Source of the DNA: a virus
Virus record (IMG/VR): IMGVR_UViG_3300021090_000949
Coordinates: 1-58,641 of that record
Length of the DNA stretch: 58,641 nt
Reading direction: 5' to 3' (one strand)
In this document: piece after piece, positions 1 through 8,374 of the stretch
How positions within the stretch are numbered: position 1 is the stretch's first letter
Layout: each line of letters starts with the position of its first letter
Notes under the pieces: model-generated
What the model saw: only the letters and a program-made list of their open reading frames with translations
Told to the model about the DNA's origin: nothing
The model's database searches: none
Translations under genes and position numbers: made by a program

Positions 1-29
1 AATCTCTCTGGTGTCATCTTCTCAGCCAT
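1..29 (-). CDS. Partial CDS, N-terminal nine codons only
   Basis: An ATG on the minus strand is followed by eight sense codons (MAEKMTPER) and runs off the window. A good ribosome-binding site (AAAGGGA, about 7 nt upstream) supports a real start. It would be the next gene of the early minus-strand operon after the HNH gene. Nothing can be said about its function. Confidence 0.5.
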
Positions 30-105
30 TGTTCGTTCCCTTTGCACGATGTATTTTATGAATACGGTGCATACGAGAGACCACTTATCGTGCGGTGAGA
101 ATCAG

Positions 106-537
106 TCATTTCGTCACTCGTTCAATCTGCTGCTTTTCTACTATTCGCCGCAGATACTCGATCTCCGCCTGGTGTATGAATCCCGGCTCTTTCTCGTGCT
201 GTTCGAGGATCATCAGCGTAAATTCGTCCCCGGTCATGCGCTTGCCGTAAGCATCGGTGCCGTTCATCGACGCACCGTTACAGGCTTTGCATTGCGGGAT
301 AATGTTCTCGATAGTATCAATTCGACCTTCACGCCCCCGCGGTAGGATATGACCAGGCGTCACCGAATCCGGACGCCGCAGGATCTTCGACAGACATTTG
401 TTGCCAGAATAACATCGCTTCCCGTGGATCCGATAAACTTCCTTCAACAGTGTTTCGTACGCCGCATCTTCGGCCTTGACCTTCGCGATCTTCTGCTCGG
501 TGTAGTTCGGCTTCGGCTGGGGATTGAATTGCTTCAT
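106..537 (-). CDS. HNH endonuclease
   Basis: A 143-residue protein with a compact HNH/beta-beta-alpha-metal nuclease core: cysteines at about 42 and 48, the motif GHILPRG (His63), Asn78 in ENIIPQ and the zinc pair CKAC (83-86). HNH proteins nick or cut double-stranded DNA; in phages they act as homing enzymes, packaging cofactors or recombination nucleases. The start overlaps the end of the upstream HerA-like ATPase gene as ATGA, so the two are translationally coupled, which argues for a shared job in DNA processing rather than a free-standing homing gene. The specific role is unknown. Confidence 0.8.
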   Translation of the reverse strand: MKQFNPQPKPNYTEQKIAKVKAEDAAYETLLKEVYRIHGKRCYSGNKCLSKILRRPDSVTPGHILPRGREGRIDTIENIIPQCKACNGASMNGTDAYGKRMTGDEFTLMILEQHEKEPGFIHQAEIEYLRRIVEKQQIERVTK

Positions 538-2366
538 GCCAGTCCCTCCGGGAATAGCAACTCCGATGCTTTGATGTGACCCGGTCCATCGTTGACCACC
601 GCGCCACTCGCTCGAAGCCTGCTCAGGTAATTGTTGAATGCACCGCCTGTTGGCGCGTATCCGGCTTTCTCCCCGAGCTGCTCTTTCGATAGAGAATGTG
701 GTGACATCTTGATGATCACCACGAGCATCTTCCGCACAGGCGTCGGGAAAAGCTGTAACCAGGCATCGTGCAGATCATCGAGCGTTACTGGCTGATCGGG
801 ATAGCTGGCAATTCGGCGGCCAGTATCGGTAAGCGCCATATATCCATCACGCAGGACGATCATCCCGGCAGCATTCAGACGTGCCTTGTAGTTATTCCAG
901 GCTCCGCCGCCATGGCTATACCCAGCCAGCGCCGAAACCACTGGGATCCGGGGCGTAGTCTGCCCAACTGCCTCCAGCCTGGCCAGTGCGTCAAGTATCT
1001 TCTTGTGGGGGCCGGTGATCCCCTCTGGAAGGTCGGTAGGCATAATTGCCGCATTCCGGCTCGGTCGCGGCTGTGTGAGCGCCTGTGGCGGCTTGTTTGC
1101 CGGAATTACGCGTTGGACCGGCTCCGGTACCGACGTCTTGAGGTTATTTAATTCGAACGATTCCCCTATGATGTCCCGAGAAAGTGACTGCAACGATTCG
1201 GTAACTGCCCCGAGCTTTGGTAAAACTGCATTTTTTAGCGTCTCGAATCGGCTGACCATCTTATCGCGCGCTCTCTCCGCGGCCGCGGAGATCGCTTTCC
1301 AGTGATTCCGTTCGGCCTCAATCTTGGCGAGTCGCTCCTGGCTGTCAGCCGAGAGCCCTTTGGCCTTGCCAGCCGACGAGAGATCCCGTTCAAGTTCGGC
1401 GATTCGCTGTTTGAGTCTCTTCGGATCGTTCGCCTCGGCGCGCTTGACCGTTTCGGCCATCGATCTCCGGAGAGCCTCCATGTCGATATCAGCGGCTCGC
1501 TTTGGCTCAATGCGTTTTTCCCCAGGCTTTGGAGTAGCTCCGCTGTCGAACGTTTCGATAGGGAGCACATGGACGCGCTTAAATATCCCATCTTCGTCTG
1601 GCCAACCTGGCGCCCAGAACCATGCGTCGCCGATAGGCAGCGACGGTAATGATCCCATCAAAGTATGCTGCTGATCAAGAGTACCGTGGACATCAATCCA
1701 CGCCTTCATGGCATCGAGATCCTGCGGCGCGATTGTCCTGAGTGCGACCAGCACACCGACCTGGGTGAGTACGTTCTTGTTGAGCACGGCGCTGCGCTGA
1801 GTTACCAGTGTACAACCAATACCCCGCTGGCCACCGCGCCGAACGATATCTTCAGCTGCGCCGAGCATTCGCTCTTCGCCTTTCTGTGGCTTTTGAGGGG
1901 CAATAGCGTCGGCCTCGTCAATGATCAGCATGACTGGTGTTCGGTTGACTTCCTTCGCTTTGAGCCGATAAAGGTTCTCCAGAAAGGCCGTCATGAAGGT
2001 CGCTACCTCATGCTTGCGGAACACCGACAGATCCAAAAGAATGCTCACGCGCTCTTCGACCGCCAGTTTGGCGACGATCTCCCCCGAACTTGCCTCAAGA
2101 GGAATATCGCCATGCTCGCCGCCCAGGATGATCACCGGGAGCCCCGGTCCTTTGCCGTCTGACGAAGATCGAATCCCATGCCAGTCACCCTTGGGGTCAG
2201 TTATGATGATCTGCTGTCCCGCCTTGAATAACTGTTCAGCAATGCGGCGCGCACAATAGCTCTTGCCGGCACGACGTTTTGCCAGCACGCCGATCGTCTG
2301 AGTGACTGTTTCCAATGGCAAGGTCAGCCCGGATGCAATCTTGAGAGAGTTCGAACTAACCGACAT
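534..2366 (-). CDS. HerA-type ATPase with C-terminal winged-helix-like repeats
   Basis: A 610-residue protein. The N-terminal half is a HerA/FtsK-superfamily ATPase: a Walker A variant AKRRAGKSY (the usual first glycine is alanine), Walker B VMLIIDEAD and the RGGQRGIG...TQR segment typical of HerA central domains. A charged coiled coil follows at about 300-410. The C-terminal 150 residues hold two similar units, each with a GG(A)xNNYxxRLxxxG motif (HGGGAWNNYKARLNAAG and TGGAFNNYLSRLRASG), probably DNA-binding winged helices. Such ATPases translocate DNA and usually work with a nuclease; here an HNH gene is coupled downstream. It starts inside the end of the Tad2-like gene. Substrate and partner are inferred. 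Confidence 0.8.
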   Translation of the reverse strand: MSVSSNSLKIASGLTLPLETVTQTIGVLAKRRAGKSYCARRIAEQLFKAGQQIIITDPKGDWHGIRSSSDGKGPGLPVIILGGEHGDIPLEASSGEIVAKLAVEERVSILLDLSVFRKHEVATFMTAFLENLYRLKAKEVNRTPVMLIIDEADAIAPQKPQKGEERMLGAAEDIVRRGGQRGIGCTLVTQRSAVLNKNVLTQVGVLVALRTIAPQDLDAMKAWIDVHGTLDQQHTLMGSLPSLPIGDAWFWAPGWPDEDGIFKRVHVLPIETFDSGATPKPGEKRIEPKRAADIDMEALRRSMAETVKRAEANDPKRLKQRIAELERDLSSAGKAKGLSADSQERLAKIEAERNHWKAISAAAERARDKMVSRFETLKNAVLPKLGAVTESLQSLSRDIIGESFELNNLKTSVPEPVQRVIPANKPPQALTQPRPSRNAAIMPTDLPEGITGPHKKILDALARLEAVGQTTPRIPVVSALAGYSHGGGAWNNYKARLNAAGMIVLRDGYMALTDTGRRIASYPDQPVTLDDLHDAWLQLFPTPVRKMLVVIIKMSPHSLSKEQLGEKAGYAPTGGAFNNYLSRLRASGAVVNDGPGHIKASELLFPEGLA

Positions 2367-2550
2367 AGATCTCCCAATCTTCGGCTAACAGCGCAGCATA
2401 TGGAGTTCCGAAGTATTTTGCCTTGCTGCCCTTCGCCTGTCTGCTCACCAGGTGACCCTCGGTGATCTTGATATGGTCTCCCTCATTCCAATGGGGCCGA
2501 CGAATCTTTGCACCTTCTCGCATAGCCTTCAAAGCATCTTCAAATCTCAT
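2356..2550 (-). CDS. Tad2-like (DUF2829) Thoeris anti-defence protein
   Basis: A 64-residue protein. The internal ATG at 2550 is chosen because GAGAGG lies 6 nt upstream and the family pattern begins there (MRFEDALKAMREGAKIRRP). The ending LLAEDWEIY matches the conserved C-terminal LLAxDWEI of DUF2829 proteins. Tad2 of phage SPO1 and relatives sequesters the cyclic-ADP-ribose-type signal made by the Thoeris ThsB TIR protein and so blocks ThsA activation. This copy is shorter than characterised Tad2 (about 90 residues), lacking part of the middle, so activity is uncertain. It overlaps the HerA-like gene by 11 nt. Confidence 0.75.
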   Translation of the reverse strand: MRFEDALKAMREGAKIRRPHWNEGDHIKITEGHLVSRQAKGSKAKYFGTPYAALLAEDWEIYVG

Positions 2551-2653
2551 TTCGATCCTCTCAATCTTTTCCGAGGGCGGTGTGGCCGCCCCCGTTTCCC
2601 GCGGTTCCTGCCAAGGACACACCCCGGCTTCGATCGAGGTGCCACCGCAGTAT

Positions 2654-5176
2654 TTATAAACCTTCTGCTGCCTGTTTCATCTCTCCATCGACAAAATCAA
2701 AGAGCGTCGGCACGTCTACCTGTGACGCCGCCGCCTTGACATACGCCAATCCATCGCGATAATAATCTGCGTTGAGTTCTATTCCGATCCCCTGACGTCC
2801 GAGCTTGATAGCACAATAAGGGACCGTCATTAGTCCGCCGAACGGATCCAATACAGTCTCACCTGGCATGGAGAACTGAACAATGCACCGGTCGACGATA
2901 TCAAATTGCAGCGGGCAGAGATGAGACTGGAGCCCCTTCCTCTCCTGCATCATATTGAGCGTTCGCATGCGGGCGACATCAGTCCAGACATCCGGGTGGT
3001 TGCTGTGTGGAGGTAACAGGTTGAACGTCACCGGCAGCCGTTGGGCGTCTTGCATTAATTGGCCAAGCTGAACATGCCCCTCGTAATCATAGACATTTGC
3101 GTTGCACCAGTCGCGCCACCGTCGATAAATTCCCGCATGCGACAGATTGCGCATTTCCTCTGAGTTCAGCGGCCGGTTGCCCGATGATCGCTGAAACGAA
3201 TTGGCATCGATCTGCCATCGGCAGAGATTATAATCCTCTTTGGATTTGACCACCGGCACATCGGCGTAACCGTTCGAGCGATCGGTCGGCGGCTTCCGAA
3301 ATAGCAGCAGATACTCAGGCATCCCACAACCCATCTTGGTGCCGTCTTTGCACTGCTCGGTCCAGCCCAGCCGATAAGTCTGGTTGTTCTCGCGCACGAC
3401 ATCGGTGACGATGGTCTTCATGCCCATATAACCGAAGCCGTGTTTGGTGTAGTGATAGATCGCCTCGGCATGCAGCGGTTGAACGGTCTGGAATCCAAGG
3501 CCGGTAATGCCAGACGGCGATATCCTGTCCTTGACGTGGATGCAGCAGACTCGCCCGGGCCGTAATGCTCGGAATAGTTCCGGAGTCAGGAAGTCCATCT
3601 GCTGCCAGAAGTGGGCGTTATCGTCCGAGTGACCGAAGTCATTGAAGGAAGGCGTATATTCGTATTGTGTCGAAAACGGAATGCTCGTAATGATCAAGTC
3701 AACGGATTCTGTTTTGAGGTCGCGACTTTCCTGCACACAGTCATTGAGAATAATCCGATAGCCCGGACCCGATACTTCCTGTCGACCGGCGAAGATTGTC
3801 CGCTGAAGAGCCTCGTGGTTCTCGATGTCTGCCAGCCCGTAAGTGCGAATGATCTCCGACATCTTGTCGGCCTGTAGCTGATAACGTTTCCACTTATCCT
3901 CAAGCACCTTGCGGATGGAGTCCTCTGCCTCGGTGTAAATGATATCGATCCGGACGGGGCGCTCCTGGAGAAATCTGTGACAACGGTGAATTGCCTGGAT
4001 GAAATCATTAAATTTGAAACCGACGCCCAAGAATATCTCCCACGCACAGTGTCGCTGAAAATTAGTCCCGGACCCGGCGATCACCGGCTTGGCCGCAAGT
4101 TCGGCAATCTCACCGTCTGAGAATCCGATGATGGCTTGCTCCCGCTCATCCAAATCCTGGCTGCCATAGACAGACACTGCGGCTGGGATGGCGTTTTCAA
4201 TTGCCTTGCGCTCGGCCTCAAGGTCATGCCAGATAATTCGATGGGCAGTGGGATCCCCTGCTCGCAGTTGCATCAGTTTGTCAATTCTTGCACCGAGGCT
4301 CTCCCGCTTTTCACGGGCCGCCTCTGAAACACCATATGCAGATGATTTGAACAATCGCCCTTGGCCAGACTTCTCGGCGCCGGATTGCCGATGATCAGAG
4401 GCCACCCGATGCCAGTTGACTTGCATCTCCGGTAGAACATAGCCTTCATCAGAGTATCCAAGGTCGGATGGACGTTGCGCGAACACTGCCCAGGATGAAA
4501 CCCACAGCCAGAACTCCGCTTCCTTATGGGGATGAAGCGTCAGCTTATCGGCCTTGGTAGAGTCGCGCTTAAAGAAGCGTGTTTTCCCTTGGCCCACGTC
4601 CATCACGTCCAAGAAGGCCGCATAGGCCAGAAGCTCTATGAATTCGTTCGGGTCCGGGGTGGCAGTGGCCACGAAGCGATAGTTGGCGGTACCTTCATAC
4701 AGCCGCATGAATTCGCGGAAGGTCTTCGTACCACCGAATCCGCGCAGACAGGATGCTTCATCAAGCGACACGACAGTAAACCCACGGGGATCCATCTTTT
4801 GGTCGCGTATGGTCTCGTAATTAGTCAGGTAGATGCCTTGAGCGCCGCATTCACTCTCGCGCCTGACGAACTGAGGTTCGACTCCGATCATCTTTGCATC
4901 TCTAATAAACTCCTGGCGAACTCCGAGCGGACAGACAATCAGTCCACGCCCGCCTGCCTCTTTGAGCACCAGGCGAATTGTCTCCAACTGAATAAGAGTC
5001 TTCCCAAGGCCGAACGCTGCGAAGATCGCCCGACGTCCACCGCGGACTGCCCACTTTACGATCGCTTTCTGGTGCGGCTTGAGGACAGGTGAGATATCAG
5101 TGTCTTCAATCTCAAAGCCCCGGTTATCAGCCAACGCACGTTTAGCTTCGAGGAATTTGGTATAGGCGTCGGTCAT
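2654..5176 (-). CDS. SNF2-type helicase / DNA methyltransferase fusion
   Basis: An 840-residue two-part enzyme. The N-terminal half is an SF2 (SNF2-like) helicase: Walker A FGLGKT (55-60), DEAS box (about 139-142), TATPDPNEF, and a C-terminal RecA lobe ending in the arginine motif QAIHRCHR. The C-terminal half is an N6-adenine/N4-cytosine methyltransferase with the active-site variant TSIPFS (in place of SPPY/DPPY) followed by YEYTPSFNDFGH, and the SAM-binding motif LDPFGG at about 776. Helicase-methyltransferase fusions are common in phages and resemble in layout the P1 antirestriction protein DarB. It is coupled by ATGA to the C5 methyltransferase upstream. Likely role: modifying phage DNA against restriction (inferred). 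Confidence 0.85.
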   Translation of the reverse strand: MTDAYTKFLEAKRALADNRGFEIEDTDISPVLKPHQKAIVKWAVRGGRRAIFAAFGLGKTLIQLETIRLVLKEAGGRGLIVCPLGVRQEFIRDAKMIGVEPQFVRRESECGAQGIYLTNYETIRDQKMDPRGFTVVSLDEASCLRGFGGTKTFREFMRLYEGTANYRFVATATPDPNEFIELLAYAAFLDVMDVGQGKTRFFKRDSTKADKLTLHPHKEAEFWLWVSSWAVFAQRPSDLGYSDEGYVLPEMQVNWHRVASDHRQSGAEKSGQGRLFKSSAYGVSEAAREKRESLGARIDKLMQLRAGDPTAHRIIWHDLEAERKAIENAIPAAVSVYGSQDLDEREQAIIGFSDGEIAELAAKPVIAGSGTNFQRHCAWEIFLGVGFKFNDFIQAIHRCHRFLQERPVRIDIIYTEAEDSIRKVLEDKWKRYQLQADKMSEIIRTYGLADIENHEALQRTIFAGRQEVSGPGYRIILNDCVQESRDLKTESVDLIITSIPFSTQYEYTPSFNDFGHSDDNAHFWQQMDFLTPELFRALRPGRVCCIHVKDRISPSGITGLGFQTVQPLHAEAIYHYTKHGFGYMGMKTIVTDVVRENNQTYRLGWTEQCKDGTKMGCGMPEYLLLFRKPPTDRSNGYADVPVVKSKEDYNLCRWQIDANSFQRSSGNRPLNSEEMRNLSHAGIYRRWRDWCNANVYDYEGHVQLGQLMQDAQRLPVTFNLLPPHSNHPDVWTDVARMRTLNMMQERKGLQSHLCPLQFDIVDRCIVQFSMPGETVLDPFGGLMTVPYCAIKLGRQGIGIELNADYYRDGLAYVKAAASQVDVPTLFDFVDGEMKQAAEGL

Positions 5177-6210
5177 GAAACCGGGTCCCTCACTATTCTG
5201 TCAGGCTCAGATTCTTCGAGCTTGCGATAGAAATCCAGGAAAGTTTTGCTCCGGCCATGTCCGTGATGCGTCGGCCGTGGGACTCTAAGAATTGGCCGAT
5301 CGGGGAAGTATCGAATGCCAGGCGGGCGGGTGAGATTTTCCTCATCCCTGGCGTGAAACAACGGCATGCTCTGGTAAATCTTGATCTTGTCCAGGTCAGA
5401 CTCGGCAAAGCATTGAGGGCGCGGTAATGAGCCGAGAAGGCCTTCGTTATCGGCCAGGTCGCGGCGGGTCCCTATACACATGAACCGAGTGCGGTCCTGC
5501 GGTACGCCATATTCGACCGCATTCACCATTCCATAGACCAGTTCGTAATAGGCTCCGTATGCAGTCTTGAGGAACAGTTCGAAATACTCGCCACCACTAA
5601 GTTCTTGAAATCCGGGGACGTTCTCGAATATGAAGAACTTCGGTTGGGCCTCACGCACGACGCGCAATAATTCGAATACCAGGTCGTTACGCTTTTCTTC
5701 GACCTTACCACGATTTGAATTGCTCGTGGAGAATCCCTGGCAGGGTGGTCCGCCGGTTAGAACGTAAGCTTCGCCCACTCGGAGACCAGCCTCACGCAAC
5801 AGCATACTGGTAGGAGTCAGTCGGATATCACCCTGAATCAAGGCACTATGCCTAAACACATTTGGTCGGTTGATCATCAGGGTTTGACAGCAACTATCGT
5901 CAATTTCGTGTTGAACCACCGAACAGAATCCTGCCCGCTCCATGCCCAGGTCAAACCCGCCGGCACCGGTGAACAGGGAAATGCAGGGCATCTCAGGAAA
6001 GTACGCGATATCGTTTCCGTCAGGCGAAAGCAGCGTGATCGTATTTCGTCGTACCAATACGCGTGGTTCCGCCGCGTTCTTCGTCTTGCGAGGCTGCTCA
6101 ACGACACTGGCTTCCACCCAGGCCTCGCGGCCACGGTCCTCCATCCATTGGTCCATGGAGTCCGTTATCTCGCGAGAGTACTTGGTTGTCTTTTGTTGGC
6201 TTCGAATCAT
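5173..6210 (-). CDS. C5-cytosine DNA methyltransferase, C-terminally short
   Basis: A 345-residue protein from the ATG at 6210 (GGAAG upstream); a longer reading to 6288 adds 26 unlikely residues and has no ribosome site. It carries motif I (SLFTGAGGFDLG, about 78-89), motif IV with the catalytic cysteine (TGGPPCQGFS, Cys157), motif VI (ENVPG) and motif VIII (QDRTRF). After VIII only about 100 residues remain: no target-recognition domain and no motif IX or motif X (QxGNSV) can be seen. The stop overlaps the next start as ATGA. Either the enzyme is inactive or truncated, or the missing parts are supplied in trans. Confidence 0.85.
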   Translation of the reverse strand: MIRSQQKTTKYSREITDSMDQWMEDRGREAWVEASVVEQPRKTKNAAEPRVLVRRNTITLLSPDGNDIAYFPEMPCISLFTGAGGFDLGMERAGFCSVVQHEIDDSCCQTLMINRPNVFRHSALIQGDIRLTPTSMLLREAGLRVGEAYVLTGGPPCQGFSTSNSNRGKVEEKRNDLVFELLRVVREAQPKFFIFENVPGFQELSGGEYFELFLKTAYGAYYELVYGMVNAVEYGVPQDRTRFMCIGTRRDLADNEGLLGSLPRPQCFAESDLDKIKIYQSMPLFHARDEENLTRPPGIRYFPDRPILRVPRPTHHGHGRSKTFLDFYRKLEESEPDRIVRDPVS

Positions 6211-6330
6211 CTCATCATCTTCCGGGATCGGGCGGCTTATGCCGCAACACCGCGATCGCACTCTGCGACCGGGCGGCTGATACCACATAACCAGACACTA
6301 TCTCTGTTCACCGATCCCTTGACTTTCTAT

Positions 6331-6359
6331 CCCGAGCCGGCTTCCACAGCCGGCCCGGG
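6331..6359. other. GC-rich hairpin in leader of methyltransferase gene
   Basis: An inner stem GCCGGCT/AGCCGGC with a 5-nt loop is extended by CCCG/CGGG across one mismatch. It lies in the 224-nt gap between the zinc-ribbon gene and the C5 methyltransferase start, with no T-tract on either strand. It is more likely an RNA structure in the operon transcript (stability or partial attenuation) than a simple terminator. Confidence 0.5.
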
Positions 6360-6434
6360 TCCGTGGCACTCCAGAGAACTCACCTCCGGAACAGACCCCT
6401 CGCGCCGTTTCGAAGAATCGATCTCCAAGGAGAG

Positions 6435-6575
6435 TCATTTCAATGTCAACTTTCCACCGCACTTTCGACATTTCAGACGCGGCAGCGGTCGCCGAGCTAT
6501 GATCTTCTTCTCTATCTCACAGTTGTTACAGATCACCGCGATGCTGCTGCCCTGGGTGTGTTTGATGTTTCCCAT
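6435..6575 (-). CDS. Small two-CxxC zinc-ribbon protein
   Basis: A 46-residue protein with CNNC near residue 18 and CRKCGGK near the C-terminus, the spacing of a minimal zinc ribbon, and a Lys/Arg-rich linker. AGGAGG lies 10 nt before the start. The start overlaps the upstream stop as TAATG. Small zinc ribbons in phages often bind nucleic acid or a host protein; the partner is unknown. Confidence 0.75.
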   Translation of the reverse strand: MGNIKHTQGSSIAVICNNCEIEKKIIARRPLPRLKCRKCGGKLTLK

Positions 6576-6784
6576 TAGTTACTATCCTCCTGGAGAGCGC
6601 CTTCCTTACGGAGCAAATCGATGGCGATCTCGCACATCCTGCAGGTCGGCTTCTTGCTGGTCGGGGTCATTGGTTTGTGCAGTAGCTTGCCGCACGCAGT
6701 CTGTTTGTATGACAGGGAGAGGTCATTCCCCTGCACAATCGGATGCTTGATCCCGTACATCGAGATATAGCCGACGATCTTCAT
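6575..6784 (-). CDS. Small cysteine-rich hypothetical protein
   Basis: A 69-residue protein with three well-spaced cysteines (ACGK, then CRMCEIAIDLLRKEG), consistent with a small metal site completed by a nearby histidine (LHKP). GGAGG is well placed upstream. It is coupled by TAATG to the zinc-ribbon gene. It is the first minus-strand gene downstream of the homing endonuclease insertion. I do not recognise a named family. Confidence 0.65.
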   Translation of the reverse strand: MKIVGYISMYGIKHPIVQGNDLSLSYKQTACGKLLHKPMTPTSKKPTCRMCEIAIDLLRKEGALQEDSN

Positions 6785-6825
6785 CGCTTCACCTCCGGCA
6801 TTTGGTTCTCTTGGTCAAAAAGTGA

Positions 6826-6854
6826 TTGAATGGAAATAAGGCGACATCTATATT
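6826..6854 (+). promoter_or_regulatory. Sigma70-like promoter of the homing endonuclease
   Basis: TTGAAT at 6826-6831, a 17-nt spacer and TATATT at 6849-6854, directly before the plus-strand endonuclease gene. It gives this inserted gene its own transcription against the direction of the early operon. Confidence 0.55.
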
Positions 6855-6876
6855 TAATCCTTAACAAGGAGTCCTG

Positions 6877-7542
6877 ATGATTCAAGGAAAGCCGATCACG
6901 CCATCGCTGCGCAGACAATCGCAGCAAATCATTGACGGATACGTCCAAGGTTCGTCCCTCGACAATTTGGGAGTGCAGTATCAATGTTCCGCGAGCTCCA
7001 TCAGACGCTTGCTGCTCAGCCATAATGTTCTGTTGCGAGCGCCGATTCGATCGCGTGTGCTTTCGAAGTTCAGACATGAAGTCTTGGCGTACTACAGGAC
7101 GGGGGCGAGCCTCTCCCAAATAGCCAATAGATTCAATGTTGACCGCAATACTGCCGGAGAATTCATACGCAAGAATGGGATAAGCCGTGGCGTTGGACTC
7201 AGCAGCTTGACCTTTCACATAACTTCCGATTCGGATAAAGGCATGCTGGCAGGATTGCTTCTCGGTGAAGGCTCGATAATTCTGGGCGGAAATCGGGTTT
7301 GCATTCGCATTGTCAACCAAGACGCTGCTATTCTTGGCTGGCTGGCAAAGTTTGGTGGTCGCCTTTATTGGAGCAAACCAAGGCATCGCTCGCCTAATCC
7401 GTGCGGAGTCTGGGACCTGTCTGGTTCTGTAGACGTCTACCATTGCCTGTCCTCTATTCATCACCTTTTGGTTGGCAAAAAGAAGAGTCTTTGTCGTGCT
7501 GGGCTGAAGCTGCTCGAATCACGCTATTCGCTGAAACTATAG
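6877..7542 (+). CDS. LAGLIDADG homing endonuclease with N-terminal HTH units
   Basis: A 221-residue protein on the strand opposite to its neighbours. Residues 15-55 and 65-100 look like two helix-turn-helix units (SASSIRRLLLSHNV; ASLSQIANRFNVDRNTA). A single LAGLIDADG-type motif is at 124-133 (MLAGLLLGEGSI); single-motif enzymes work as dimers that cleave a roughly 20-bp site and promote their own spread. AAGGAG lies 5 nt upstream of the ATG. Its last 89 nt overlap, tail to tail, the 3' end of the DUF5131 gene. It is free-standing rather than in an intron, with its own promoter. A transcription-factor-like role for the HTH units is possible but less likely. Confidence 0.8.
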   Translation: MIQGKPITPSLRRQSQQIIDGYVQGSSLDNLGVQYQCSASSIRRLLLSHNVLLRAPIRSRVLSKFRHEVLAYYRTGASLSQIANRFNVDRNTAGEFIRKNGISRGVGLSSLTFHITSDSDKGMLAGLLLGEGSIILGGNRVCIRIVNQDAAILGWLAKFGGRLYWSKPRHRSPNPCGVWDLSGSVDVYHCLSSIHHLLVGKKKSLCRAGLKLLESRYSLKL

Positions 7543-8374
7543 GCATCTGTCTGATGCGGAGATACTCTGGCCAACCCTCTATGTCCTTAGTGATTTTGCC
7601 GTCGATTTGCAGTTGCTTCACGAAAACTGGGGTATTCGTCAATTGACATTGGTCTACGATTTTACGCACCCATTCCAGCTTGCACTCTCTCCGTCCATGG
7701 CCAGATTCACCGCCGACCACAGCCCAGTCGAGTCGGACGGCTTGGGCGTAGGATATATTCAGTGAGCGCTGTCTATCTTGAATATGCTGATGTGTGGCTT
7801 TCCTAATGTCAATTGGCCCGAGCAGCGGCTCGCAGCTCACGAACCGCACAGCGGCCGGAATCTGCAACAGTATCGGGATGCGCAGATCCGCCATCTCCTG
7901 ATTCTCAGCGGACACGCCAAACCAAATGTTAGGGAATGGCATTTGCCATAACTCACCCCATTTTTCTAACGACTTTTTCATGTTATGAGGTCTCTTAGTC
8001 AGCACTTGAAACGTATGCTGTCGACAATATCGCATCATACTGAACACCCGTGAAATTAGCCCATACGGAACATCTTCGTGAAACAGATCGCACATCGAAG
8101 CGAGAAAGAATGTCGTGGGCTTGCGGGTTTGCATGGGCAATTTCAGAATCCGATCATCCAGGAAGAACTCACTGGGCTTGGAGTGATGACTATAATCATT
8201 CCCGTAGAACCGGCGATTCATCGTACCGGCATAGCAATTATTGCATCCGGGGGATACCATTGAACAGCCAGTGCCGTAATGCCCGGACTTCGATATGTTC
8301 GGCTTGCTGTCGATCGCTTTCGCGCGAAGCGGGTTCCAGGAATGCTCGGTCCATTCAATTCGCGACTTACCCAT
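7454..8374 (-). CDS. DUF5131 (phage Gp37/Gp68 family) protein
   Basis: Start at the ATG 8374 (reads MGKSRIEWTEHSWNP, the usual family opening; GGAAGG upstream). The signature TGCSMVSPGCNNCYA gives a Cx6-7CxxC cluster resembling radical-SAM iron-sulfur sites, followed by FLASMCDLFHEDVP and VLTKRP, both typical of this family. It is common in phages and islands and has no settled function. The recognisable family sequence ends near residue 280; the last roughly 28 codons are antisense to the end of the homing endonuclease gene, so the native C-terminus was probably replaced when that gene entered. It overlaps the DUF4031 gene by 8 nt. Confidence 0.85.
   Translation of the reverse strand: MGKSRIEWTEHSWNPLRAKAIDSKPNISKSGHYGTGCSMVSPGCNNCYAGTMNRRFYGNDYSHHSKPSEFFLDDRILKLPMQTRKPTTFFLASMCDLFHEDVPYGLISRVFSMMRYCRQHTFQVLTKRPHNMKKSLEKWGELWQMPFPNIWFGVSAENQEMADLRIPILLQIPAAVRFVSCEPLLGPIDIRKATHQHIQDRQRSLNISYAQAVRLDWAVVGGESGHGRRECKLEWVRKIVDQCQLTNTPVFVKQLQIDGKITKDIEGWPEYLRIRQMPIVSANSVIRAASAQHDKDSSFCQPKGDE

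Noticed and set aside
5848-6750. A 300-codon plus-strand frame over the methyltransferase start and small genes
   Set aside because: It covers two well-supported minus-strand genes and has no recognisable sequence.
6781-7464. A 227-codon minus-strand frame opposite the homing endonuclease
   Set aside because: It is antisense to a gene with a clear LAGLIDADG motif, promoter and ribosome site, and its own translation shows no domain.
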